NCBI GenBank assembly: GCA_037447605.1
Contig: CM074804.1
Span: 4,723,613-4,787,612 of the forward strand
Source of the DNA: Zygnema circumcarinatum
Lineage: Eukaryota > Streptophyta > Zygnematophyceae > Zygnematales > Zygnemataceae
Direction: 5' to 3'
DNA length: 64,000 nt
A program made the position numbers and the translations under genes. Positions 1-11,326 of the stretch are shown here, piece after piece (position 1 is the stretch's first letter; every line of letters begins with the position of its first letter). Below the pieces are notes generated by a model. The model was not told where the DNA came from and ran no database searches. It saw only the letters and a list, made by a program, of their open reading frames with translations.

Positions 1-1023
1 GGTGCGTCCGTACATCTGTACGGACGACCAGTACGATCCAAAAGGGGGACCGGGGGTGGATACCCATCCCCAAGTACGAGGGGCCCAGCGGGTCTCCCTC
101 GCGGGTCGGCAGCCATTCTCTCGAATGAGACTAGGCGTCCGGACTGTACGGCTAACGAACCTTTGGCGGTTCGAGCCGAGGACCTCCTTTTGGTCAACAT
201 AGTATCCCGGAGACCTTACCCCTCGGGTAGGTGCCAGGACGAGAAGAAATACATAGCGTGTACTATGTATATGCCTCCCAGGGTCTCGCTGTAGCGTTAC
301 GCTACACTCTCTCTCTCTTACTTAGCATCTGTTGCTGTAACTGAAGAGGAAGGAAAAGAAGAAAGAAGAACAAGACAACAAACCACACAGCAAATACAAA
401 TACTAAGCCCAGCACTAAAAGACAAAAAAGCATCACTGACATCCCATCTACTTAACACTGACAATAGATCTTGAGTCTTAGCAGTGACAGTCTCTGATTG
501 GCCAACTGCCCCCTGAGAGGCCTGACTGACTACGTGGAGCCTTCGGATAGGTCAACTGATGACAATCGGCGGCATCTTGCGGCGCTTCCGAGTGCGCCTT
601 GTTGGATGGTGTGCCGTTCCGTGGGCCGCCAACGCATGGCGCCGCCTTCTCTTAATCTCCGTTGGCAGCTCTTGGATTCCGCTGATCCGCGACACGGAAG
701 AGGCCTATGTCAAGTACAACTGAACGGACGCGGATCCGCCGAACGCAGCTCCGTTACGCTACACCGGCCCGAGCAGTCGCAGTCGCAGTCGCAGCATACG
801 ACACAATATGACCGTACGCACACAAAAGCAAGCGGGCGGGTTGACTCGCTCGCTGACTGGCTCACTGACTGACCGACCGACCTCGAGCGTGTGTGCGTCC
901 GTGCGTGCGTGCGTGCCGAGCGGGTGACCGGGCGGCCGGGCGGCCGGGGGCGGGCGCTGAGGGGGGAGGGGCTGCAAGTAGGGGCGGGGGGCGGGGAGTC
1001 GAGGGAGGGTAGGGCGAGGGAGC
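1..1023. other. Left edge, no gene recognised; possible LTR-like end
   Basis: I see no convincing coding exon here. The first 306 bp are rich in TACGG words and end in a 17-bp palindrome at 290-306 (arms TGTAGCG and CGCTACA), like the end of the small LTR-like insert at 32579-32723. A 13-bp direct repeat, CGTTACGCTACAC, occurs at 295-307 and 752-764. Bases 340-480 are A-rich, and 885-1020 are very G-rich and lie directly before the first gene. Confidence 0.4.
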
Positions 1024-4000
1024 ATGGGAGGGGTGCACAGCGGCAACGTGGTCGTGAAGAGGGGCGGGAGAGGGGCCAGGACGAAGGACTGGGCGCATGG
1101 CCCGTCTAAGACAGTAGGACACCGCTCCGCGTGCAAGTCTTTCGTCATTTGGACGGCCATCATTCTTCTTGCAGGAGGGGCTGCGCACCTGCTAGCTTGG
1201 CCTCCTTCCAGTGATGAAGATTCTTGGTTGTTCAAGTCTCTCAACATGGAGTGCCCAAGGGAAGCCGTTTTGCGAGAGTTAGAGTCACGGTACGTTTGGA
1301 GATCCACACGTCTGTATGGCGGGTTGCAGGGGATTCTGGAGATTGTAATGCGTACTAGCAGCTGTAGCGTGAAATTTTTCAGAAGAGGGATTTAAAATAA
1401 GTGGGAAAGGGCATGTTGCTTGGATTGTTTGGGGGAAAGTCTCCACGGACGGACTGTTGATGGGCTAAAGTACATCCCAGGTCTCAAGGGTTCTTCCGAT
1501 GGGCATTTCCGCGTTGTTCAGTTCAAACCTAGCTACAGTTGTAGATTCAGTTACGGCAGGCAATCTCTGGTCTTAGGTTGTAACTTGTGCACACTATTAC
1601 ATAGCCGTCAGTAAACTGGATGAGGAAGAACCTTGCAAGTTAGTTCTGGACCGAATGAACTACTACGAAAATTGTTTGCTGGTGTTGGTCAGTTTTTCAT
1701 GGTCACTATCTCTGACGCTTGCTCGTTGGATGCGTTTGCCCTGACGGCATACCTACAGCTTGATCAATTGCTTCAGGAAACGAGGTTGTCAAGAGGAGCG
1801 TGATCGCAAATATGATGACGAGGGATCACTGGATCATGTGGGAACCAATAGGACGGAACCAGGAGAAGAGGAATATAAACAGATTCCTGAACCAGAGGAT
1901 CCAGTGGAGCGGGATCCAGTGGAACGACCAAGAGAAACACAAAACACGATGCACGCTGGCTTTGTTACTTGTAAGGTAATGAACTACACGTTGATCCATG
2001 TCTCATGCAGTATTTTGAGTTCAAGGAGCCAATACATTGTTCCTACTGTATGGAACAAGACCCTGGAGCTTACACTTATCCTTCAACTAATGGCTCGTTG
2101 ACACATATTGTTTTCAATTCATGCCGGAGGCCTTTGAGTATAGGTTTCAAGTGCGACGGGTTCTGAAGCTCTACGCGTTAGAAAACTGTCACGGTGAAGT
2201 TGAATAGGGTTTTTTTTCAATTCATTTTTGGACTTCTTACAGCGTCAGTTGTGTCCTCTCCACTCTAGTAAAAAGAAAGCCAAAGTAGTCAAAGTCAAAG
2301 TATCTTAGGAATAGACAGGTTGTAATCAGTATCTATTACTATCAGTACCTTTTTCAATGCCAGCTGCAGAACGTTGGTTTGATGGGTGTGCGGACCTCGC
2401 AGATGAAAATTCATATTTTTCTTTAAATTTTGGGGTGAAGTTTGTAGTTCGAGGCCGAAGATAAAGGAGTGGAGTGTCAGATCCTTTGGTGATGTTGAAA
2501 TATCCGTAGGTTTGACTGTTAGGAACCACTTGTGTATAGGCAGAGACACAGTTTCTGTACCTATTGAAATAGCAAGTCTTCGGTTTCTTTTCTCCTGGGA
2601 ATGTAGCCTTCAAACTACTGATGTAGTCTGTTCCTGTCCGTGCCTGGAAGCCTGATCAGTTTCTATGTAGTTAAGTCGAGGTTGATCAGTACAGCCATGC
2701 TCGGCCACACCGTCTCCCTTTCTCCCTATTATTTTGCTGGTAATGACCATAATTAGTTGTTCACATTGAGCCACACTATTGTTTTCAGAACTGCTTCTGA
2801 GCTCGACCGTCGTAAACAGAACGAACCTGAAAAATGGATGCTTATAGACTGTCATATGGTTTTCAGGCATCGCCTGAGAAATGGAACGAGTATGTCAGTA
2901 ATTTCAAACGTGGAGGCCCTTGTCCTGACGACTGGCCTCTTGCACAAGACCTCCTTTTTAGCAAGGTAGTTTTCTTCAAACCTCAATGTCACGTTCCTCG
3001 GAAGCTTTCGTTGCCATGACAGATTGCCTCAAAGTGATCAGCGTATGAATTTGCATGCTCTTTCGAGCACGTGTGAATGCATTACTGTTGTTGCCACAAA
3101 TGGGTGGTATAGTACTGTTACAATGCGTACTGGTGAAACTTGTTTTGACCCAGTTCCATTAAGTATACAGACTTCCTTCATTATCCTGACCAGGTTTTTT
3201 CAATTTTTTATCATCCGGCAGGATTGTTTTCAATTACCTCCTCGGGATTGCCACGTTCGCTCTCCACCAAACTTTGAGGAGCCTCTGCCATTTTCGAAGG
3301 TAGATCTGAAATTGCAAGTTTTGTGTTTCTAGACCGGCTACCCTTTTCCTTAGTCACTCCAACATTTGAAGATTCAACTTTCCTCAAGCCTCCACACTTT
3401 CCAATGAAGGTTTATTGCTTTCTCCAGTATATCAATCTGGATGCTTCCATTTCTCCAGCATGAACTAACTAACACTCTTTGACAGAGCTTTTTTGGCCAT
3501 TGACTGTCTGCAGGCTCTCTGGTCGGATCCAAGTATACATAACGTGGACTGGCACCATTACACCTGCGACAGCTTTGCTTGCCTGCGAGTAAGCCATTCA
3601 TGACCAAAATCGGCAATCACGATAACTGGGATCTTAGAATTTTGGTATTCATTGATGCTTAGCTGGAGAGGATATAGCTGACCATTTATTTTGTGTGTGG
3701 ATGTGTGTGTGACGCTCATTAAAAAATCTCTGCCATTGCGTGAAAACGATGCATTTCGTCTTGCTCCTGTGTCGGGCACTTCTCAAGGTTTCGAATGAAC
3801 TGAGAGTGCACTTGACTAGGCTATAGAGCAGTTTCTGAAGCTCTCTGCCTTACACGAATCCTATGAGGCTGCCCTCCCCTCACGCTGCCAATGCAGGCAA
3901 GGAAGGATGGCGACTGCCGAGAGTGCTTCGATTGGAAGATTGAGGCTACCCGGTGGAATTGGATTGAGCAGCGGAACTTAGTGCTAGCAGACGTTCTTGC

Positions 4001-5141
4001 TCTGAAAAAGGGTAAACTTTCTCAAAGTGTAGTACAGTTTGTAGGCACGGACATGGATGCTGATTCTTTTTCATTTCCAGACACGATATATCAGAACGCT
4101 ACTGCACCTAGCCGTGTTGATGTGTCTTCCTCTCCCTGTAACGACGTTTTAAAGTTTCGTCGCTGTTGCAATCTTCCAACTGCTGCCAGGTTTCTTGCGT
4201 CTCGGCTTGGACGTGGCGGGCGGCTCGGGATCTTTTGCAGCTCTGCTGGCAGCCCACAATGTGACAGTTGTCACAACCGGGATGAATAGCGGAGCCCCCT
4301 TCTTAGAGACGATGGCATTGCGAGGGCTGCCAGCTCTTCATCTTCCTATGAAAGCGAGGCTGCCCTTTTTCGCAGGGACATTCGATATTATACATTCCCA
4401 GCATGCCGTTCAGATGCTATCTGTGGAGGACTTCGAGTTTATGCTTTTTGATTGGGACCGGTGCGTGATTTCATCCTGTGCCTCTGCTGAATTATTGGGG
4501 GGGGCGGGAGGGCGAGAGAGGAGAGTGTGTGCGTTGTCCTATTGCTTTCCTGTTTGTCTGTCACGGATGGGTTCTAAGCGTTTCTTGCATGGTATGATTG
4601 AGTGTACTGTTCTTGTGAGGTTCACTTTCGAGAGAGCATTCTGCATTTGGTCTGCCAGAGGCTGACGGACAGGAATTCATACCTTTACCCACTATTGAAA
4701 AATCTTCATTAGAAACTTTTGCTGACGAACAGCTGATTGCATTAACGGCCTTTTTTGTTCTCCACGCCTTTTAGGCTAGCTTTCACAATTAGAAATTCTT
4801 TCAATGTGCGGAGATTTACGGTGATTTACATTGAGGTCTGTTGAGTCGGCAGACAAGCCGAGAATGGATCATTTCAGTGGGTTTACAGACGAGGGATCTG
4901 ACGATTCGACGTGTTCTCTCAAATGCTGTGCAGAGTGCTTCGACCGGGCGGCCTGATCTGGCTGGACCGCCTCTACCACCCTGTGGACGTCATGAAGTTG
5001 TACACGGACGTGGTCGCCCTCCTGGGCTACAAGAGGCACTCGTGGAATCAGTGGAGCAAGGCGGGGAAGACGGTCAAGTTCACGGCAGTCTTGGAGAAGC
5101 CCCTGCGGCCTAGCGAAAGGCATCGACATGTTGATAGGTAG
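1024..5141 (+). CDS. Membrane-anchored SAM-dependent methyltransferase-like protein
   Basis: Exons: 1024-1289, 1612-1681, 2867-2965, 3222-3299, 3514-3588, 3897-4011, 4190-4460, 4934-5141. All phases agree and give 393 residues. Residues about 39-59 form one hydrophobic segment after a basic N-terminus, so the protein is probably a type II membrane protein of the Golgi or ER, like its plant relatives. A conserved CPDDW segment and a Cys-rich middle follow. The Rossmann methyltransferase part has the glycine loop LGLDVAGGSGSF near residue 239 and the post-motif LRPGGLIWLD. It resembles the plant family of Arabidopsis At1g29790 and At5g40830, whose substrate is not known to me. The first two exons are the least certain: they were chosen because the phases fit and they supply the membrane anchor. 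Domain confidence is high, substrate unknown. Confidence 0.8.
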
Positions 5142-5776
5142 CGGCCATGCTGGCCAACGCGTAATGAGGAATCTTTCTAGCAACTGCGAGGAATCTTCTA
5201 GGGTGCGAACTTGTACATATTGGTCACAGCATGGTAAGCAGGAAAGGATGGTTAGCAGTTGTTCCTTAGACCTTCGCAATTTTGATAATTTATTGGTGCC
5301 AAATTGGGCTAGCCGTCATTCCTAGTGCCCCACGATCCCATCCATCCACCCGTGCGGTACAGTGCGAGTACTCCAGCGTCCGTCCTCCTCATGACGTCAC
5401 GTAAAGACCTTGGCTGGTTTCCGGACTCCCTGCCGAGTGCCGACGGACGGGAACCAAACACAACCGAAGCCTAAACCGCCTGTACTGTATCGTATAGTCT
5501 GGCATAATGTATCGTATCTCCGGTTTACTGTATCGTATCGTAAAATATACTGTATCTTATCGTTTACTAATATTGTATCGTACATGCGATACGATCCCAC
5601 CGCACGCCCCCGCCCGTCCGTACAGTACACGCCGCGCGTGAGGCGGCCCTTAGCCCTAACGGCCGCGGGCGGCGCTTTCCGAGAGGCAATGCCTGGAGGC
5701 TGCCCAGCGCCCGAGCTGCGTAGCCCAGCTGCCGAGCGCAGGAACTCGCACGCAGACCGGCGGGGCAGAGGCCGCC
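5142..5776. other. Intergenic region and promoter of the WDR13-like gene
   Basis: No gene. It holds a TGACGTCA bZIP-type site at 5392-5399 and the GTATCGTA-rich stretch annotated separately. A GC-rich segment with TACG words runs from 5595 to the start codon. Confidence 0.6.
5481..5595. repeat. Degenerate GTATCGTA repeat in a promoter
   Basis: The heptamer TATCGTA and close variants (TATCTTA, TATCGTT) recur about ten times in 115 bp, roughly 180-300 bp upstream of the WDR13-like start codon. The same word, on the opposite strand, recurs at 15891-15922 upstream of the kinase gene. Confidence 0.6.
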
Positions 5777-8700
5777 ATGGCCGGCGATGAGAAAGCGGCG
5801 CAGACGTACGCGTTGCTGCTGGAGCCTGGTGAACATTCGGATGACTTCTATGTCGCCATGCGTCGACTGCTGTTACTCCGAAAGGCGCAGGCAGGCAGGC
5901 TGCGGCGCCAGGTGGCATCACGTGGACACTTGGTCTTGTGTGCATTATCGTCTGTAAAAGGAGCAGGTCGACCATGAAATTGACAAGGATTTTTTTTTCA
6001 TTTTGGGTTGTAGATTGTTGGACTCGTACCTCTGAAAAAAATGTGATTAGCTGAAAAGTGAGCAAATTTAATGAGAATACTCAACATTTTCTTGCTTGTC
6101 AAACACAAGCTTAGGAAAAAAATAGAAATGCAGGATGGACAGACATTGGGGTCAAGGGAAAGAGAGTGAGAGGACTGGGTGGCTACGAAAATTGAGAGTT
6201 GCTGACGTTTCCATTTCAAACCTCATCACTTACTCTTTTGCAGACGTGGAAAGCTAATGGCGTAGGATATGTGGCGTACAAGGACTTCCTGCGACACTCC
6301 AAACGAGGTTTTCCTGCTGGCATTGGAGAACATGCCAATACCTTGAGGGAAGGGTGAGATTCCAAGGCCATTGTCTTTAAGCCGGCTAATTTACAAAAAT
6401 TTGAAGAAATTGTTAATGATTAAAGTTTTCCACTTTCTGCATATTGCACGCAAGTCTTACCTTCCCAGCTGTGCCGTTGAAGTGGGCGGAGATTGCGAGA
6501 AGGTTTGTTTGGAAAGGCTAACAAGTTTGTTCGACTTAGCTAGATATCTGAACATCTGAGTACTGTTTGCGGTACAGTGACCGAAATTTGTTGTAAAGCA
6601 AGTTGTTGTTGTTGTTAACGTATCACCCAACTAACTACTGTATGCAGGTTATCATGGCACATTCTGGTTGTCCTATTAAGCGTTAGAGTTAAGCCATCGC
6701 TATCTTGCAGATTTTCGGTGTTTAGCAATGTGCATTACTGAAGTTGACCTTTAAATTCTTAAACTCCCGTCATTGTATCTGCAGAAAGCAATCGGCATCT
6801 GAATCCACTGATAGGCCTTCCTCCCCTCAACCGGCAAAGCCTGCGGACGTGCCATTCATGGTATGTCTTAGTCAGGGCAACATACTTTCAAAAACCCAAA
6901 TGGGTTTCCATGTCATCTTGCACTCACGCCATCAAATTTGGATGCCCGGCGAACGTTAACAATCGCCATGCACTTCATTATCCGAGAACCAACGGTTGAT
7001 GACCGTGTCACGAAGGCAAAAGCAAAGAGAACAGATGTAACACTCACCAAGAATAAAGGGTTAATGATCTGCATTTTACTGCATCAACAGAAAGCACCTC
7101 TGCCTGTTTCACAATCATTGATTGTGCCGCCTTCCCGAGAACAAGCTCGCAAAATCCTACTTCCCGAGGACAAGAGCAGCATCTCGTTTGCTGGAATTTA
7201 CTGCACTATTGGCGACTGCAAATCGTCAGGTCAGAAGCAGATTCATATGAATGTTCTATCTTTTTGAAAGTTTTTGAATAGCGTCATTTTCTTCCCTGAG
7301 CTACCTCCTGTTGTTTGGGTTATATTGTGAGGGATATGCCGGGGTCCTTAAAGGCTGATTATACGCCAGATCTCATTGCAGTGAATTGCATGAAGTTTGG
7401 GCACCTTAGTTTGGATCTATTTGCGTATGCGGCCTCCAACGGTGTATTCCGCGTCTGCTTGATTGGCCAACCGCCGCGAGTGCTGCACGACTTGAAGGGT
7501 CACACGAAAGAGATCACAGGTGGGCACTTTGCCATCAGTCGTACCGCTTCGAAGCACTCGGTGATTGTATTTGGTTCCACCTTCCAGCATGGTTATTGTT
7601 CATGAGCCAATTGCAAGTTTTCTTTTGCTTGTCAAGAGTAGCTTCAACATTTACATGGACAGGGTCCTGTGTTACTTCTATGCTAACACCAGGCGTTACT
7701 TGTTGTAGATTTTGATTGGTCGCTGAACAACCATTATCTCTCTTCGGCTTCAATGGATAAGAGTGTTCGAGTATGGGACGCAAGTTTGGGGGAATGTCTT
7801 CGTATCATTTACGGCAACGTGGCCCAGCTTTGTATCCGCTTTCATTCGGTATACTGAGTTGCTTCCTTGCATTTTTGCAGCTTGTCATATATATCAGCTA
7901 TGAGGCATTGCCTCCTCCTCTAAAATTCTTTCGGTTCCCCTACAGTTGATGGCTTGGGGAAGTCATCACTTTGTAGTTAGGGTTTTTAGAACCCCCTAAA
8001 ACCCGAAAAACCCGACATGCTTTTGTTGAATCCTCCGAGATGTGTCGGCAGTCGTACTATTTGACTGAATAAAAAAGGTGCTGATTAAGGGATGGCTTCT
8101 TGGTTCTGTGAGCAGGTGAATAATAATCTACTTTTGGTCGGAAATGCAAATAAAGAGATAACTGTAAGTTCCTTGTTGGACGTCATCTGAATATTGTTTC
8201 ACCTGGCTTCAAGAATCCTGCACGTTTTCAATTCTACGGTACACAGTACTCAAGTTCTGTACGTTTGAAAGCGAGCACGCAAACGCAACGCCATGCAATT
8301 CCTCCGATTTTCGCGCCTTAATGTAGTGCCGGATGGCCCGGCAGGTAATGAACTTCAGCACGGGGCGAACTGTGAGCCGGCTCGCGCTGGAGAGCCCTGT
8401 GACGGCTATGGACGTCAGCACAACCGGGCCAGTGCTGTTTGCAGGAGATGCCCAGGTGAAGCAGCTGCAAAATGCCGAACATGCACACGATATCCAATTA
8501 TCGACTGTACCCGAACATTAGAAAACCAAAAGAACCCGACCAGCTAAAAACTCCAACTTGTGACTGACATGCGCTGACAGCATTTGTTTGGATGCGGGAT
8601 GCAGGGCTGCATACATAGCTTTGGAGTGGATCCCCACACAGGGGCTTTGCAGCACGCCCACGCGAACCACCTTGGAAATGGCCGCCGTGCTCCCACTGCC

Positions 8701-9784
8701 TCGCTGCAGTTTCGGACTTTTTCGTTCTTGGCGAGTGGGTCGGTGCTGCTCGCTTGCACACGAGATGGCTCCCTCCGGTTTTTCAGGCATGGAAGGGCTC
8801 ACCTTTCGCCCACCTCTCATTCGGGAGTCTCAATCAGGATAGGATGTGTTTGTCCTTCTTGGCATGCAATGCTCATAGAAGTGGATATGCTGTAGTGCAA
8901 GATGTGGGAAACCCTTAACATTGACGATGGCCCCTGTTACTAAGGGCAGGCGCTTGATGTTTGTGCAGCCATGGCCTGCAGCGTTGCGATGGAGTTGGAC
9001 GGATACCTCTCTCTTAAGTGTACCCTCCAGTTGTCGCCACGGGCCCACAACATTCGAGCCTCATTTTGCCCTTTCCTGACACCGGAGAAGTCTGAGATCA
9101 TAGGTCAGCTTTGATAATCCCACCTCGTTGTAATGGCGCTGTTAGGGCGATCTTGCTCTTGTGGAAGGTAGACGGCAACTTACTGACTTCTCCCGATGTG
9201 TGAGTTTGCAGTTACAGGCAGCGACGACCACAACGTGTACTTTTATGACTTCACACAGCCCAAGCGCCCACTGACTGGCAAACTGCAGGTAGGGGTGGGG
9301 TTATGTGCTTGCTTGGAAAACAGCGGGATTTAACTTTCATCACTGTTGTCACTCTTGGCGATTGTTTGACTCGAGTCTCCGAGGTCGTTCATTCGAGATC
9401 AGGGAGGTTCAGAAAGGGCGGCAATAGGCAGGATGGCTCCTGTAGAGAGGGAGCAACGATTAACGGCAGGGAAAAGGTTAAGGGGAGAGAAAGGGAGGTG
9501 AGAGAGGGACGGGTAGAGGGACAAGGGAGAGGCTGCTGTCCGTGGAGCAAAAGGCTTAGCTTACAGAGGCTGAAATTTCAACTTGAAATTTGTACGTATG
9601 TAAGATTTCTGGCTTATAGGTTGAGGATTTTGCTCGTTTGAGCTAATTATGTAGGTTTGTTTGCAACACGCAGGGACATGGAGCTCCGGTAGTGGACGTG
9701 TGTTGGAACCATGGGGAGGATCTCCTGGCATCATCGGATTGTGACGGTTTAATAATTATTTGGAAGCGAAATAAGAGCTTGTAA
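5777..9784 (+). CDS. WDR13: WDR13-like WD40 repeat protein
   Basis: Exons: 5777-5911, 6244-6353, 6785-6860, 7091-7229, 7382-7519, 7709-7848, 8116-8163, 8345-8455, 8581-8786, 8982-9103, 9212-9288, 9674-9784; 470 residues. Human WDR13 is about 485. Read in order, the protein follows WDR13 blade by blade: a short helical N-terminus, [38 protein letters not shown], a VMNFSTGR blade, [14 protein letters not shown], and a final [12 protein letters not shown] followed by [19 protein letters not shown]13 is a poorly characterised nuclear scaffold protein in animals; its plant role is unknown to me. The donor of the ninth exon is unsure: 8786 would use GC (GCATGG), 8777 would use GT, and both keep the frame. 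The start ATG sits in a GCCGCC context. Confidence 0.85.
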
Positions 9785-10354
9785 ATTTGTAAACCACTTA
9801 GATACCCGCATGGATGTTAAACCCCACACTTGCATGTGAGTGTTTGCGTCAAGAAAAAGAGTTTCGAACCGCTTTATTGGTTGTATGCATGCATGCCTTT
9901 GATCTTCGCTCATCGTGCGTGCCGTGGCCTTGAAAAGCAAGGCATGAGAGCGAGCATGGCACTTGCCGCCACAACACTCCCTCTGTTACAAAGATACACA
10001 TATGCACACACACACGCACACGCACGCGGGTCCGAGTTTTTTTGAAAGGTTTGGCTGCTAATAGGTCTACCAGGCCGAAAGGCTGAATTTAGTTGATCGA
10101 TTGAGCAGGCATCCAAATTCTCTGGCTTGGATGATGCGTTCGGCGACATGAGTATTGGAGGCGCAAAGTGGCGACGAGATTGGATCTGCCAACCCACCTC
10201 TTGCCACTCGAGCGAGTCTAGCCTTGTATACCTATGTCAGTGAAACAATCCTCCTGGCATTCTCCGAGGTCTCTGTGGTTCTTCACTCACACCCCCGTTT
10301 CGTAAAATGGGTTAGTATTGGGATATATTTGATCACATAATTTTTTACAATCCC
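9785..10354. other. Intergenic, no gene seen
   Basis: No coding exon recognised. A CA/CG-rich run (CACACACACGCACACGCACG type) lies near 10004-10028. Confidence 0.5.
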
Positions 10355-10625
10355 TCGATGCCACGATACTGTCCGAGTGTTGATAAATAGACTAAGCAAA
10401 ATGGTTCATTTTGCACCCGCCACCAAGTCTGCAGGCGTAGACGAGATAGTGCGTCTGTATGCTGACAAAGTGTGGAGCTTGCATAGGTTGCAATCAAACA
10501 CTGTGTCTAACAGAGACCCTTGCTTTACGGATAGCTTTTTGGAAGGAGGTCCTCAATATCGTCGGTACCAAGCAAGCAAAGAGGAGTAGCACATTCCATG
10601 CAAACAGACGGCGCGACGGGGCAAT
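10355..10625 (+). pseudogene. Ty3/Gypsy integrase relic
   Basis: The frame at about 10360-10530 reads a typical retroelement integrase core: HDTVRVLINRLSKMVHFAP, then ADKVWSLHRL, then SNRDPCFTDSF, corresponding to the VDRLTKMAHF and SDRDPRFTS motifs. A frame change follows (WKEVLNIVGTK) and a second one reaches FH and QTDGATGQ, the family FHPQTDGQTE motif. At least two frameshifts and a stop, together with the absence of reverse transcriptase, protease or LTRs nearby, show a dead fragment. Confidence 0.8.
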
Positions 10626-10644
10626 GAAGATGATGTTTGATTGA

Positions 10645-10700
10645 ACTCACGATGGCAAGGCCATCAAATGTACATGGACAAAATCACGGGGAGGGTGAAT
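10645..10700 (+). repeat. Dispersed repeat, short copy 1
   Basis: The segment with GATGGCAAGGCCATCAAATG followed by TACATGGACAAAA is almost the same as the start of the copy at 49915. Similarity fades after about 50 bp. Confidence 0.6.
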
Positions 10701-11326
10701 CAATTGAACTCTTGCAAGGTTTCCGTGGTCATTGTGTGGGACCCACGCCGGACACGCCGGATACGCGGGATCAGTTGCTCCCAGTGGCGCAAACATGCTT
10801 TTGGAGCGCGTTCGTTGAGACCGGCATTCAAAGGAGGACCGAGGGGGGGCTGAAGAGCCGCCGTGTTAAAGTCTCTAGCGGCAAAAAGGGTGCGGCCAAA
10901 GGCCAATGGCAGGGAGCCACTTGGCACCCGTCACCCTCTGCTCGCCACGTGGCACATGGCAGCCGGCCCTAAAGGCGCCTCTGGGCGGGCTGACGTCCGT
11001 ACTGTGACGTACGGTATTAATGATTGGCTGTTTGCGATTTGGACGGCAGGAAGGTGCCGGGAAAGAGCGCTCCGAGCTTGAGGGAGGGAAGGAGGCGCTC
11101 CCGCCCTTGCGCTGAAGTTGCAGTCGCCTGAGGGCAGTTACCTCGTCAAGTATTCAGATACAATGGCCTCAGAAGGGCAAGGTGGGAAAATGCGTATTCA
11201 TGGATGCGCTTTATGCTGCAAGAGGGAAGAGCCATTCTTAAGTGAAGTCTCCGCGCTGTGTTGACAACAAAGCGCGGAACAGGAGAGGATTATAAGAGCG
11301 GTGCGTCTATTTCCTTCCTGCCCGCC
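10701..11326. other. Intergenic and SEND1 promoter region
   Basis: No gene. It contains a G-box GCCACGTGGC at 10944-10953, TGACGTAC words around 10991-11014 and a CGTACGG palindrome at 11009-11015. Confidence 0.5.
10944..10953. promoter_or_regulatory. G-box (GCCACGTGGC) upstream of SEND1
   Basis: A perfect 10-bp palindrome with an ACGT core, about 375 bp before the SEND1 start codon. Such sites bind plant bZIP and bHLH factors; function here is inferred. Confidence 0.45.

Noticed and set aside
1760-1980. Possible extra methyltransferase exon (acidic, with DPVERDPVER)
   Set aside because: Skipping it keeps the phase and gives the expected family length; including it would break the phase.
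8777-8790. Third GC-AG intron (WDR13-like gene)
   Set aside because: A GT donor 9 bp upstream keeps the same frame, so the GC donor is not required.
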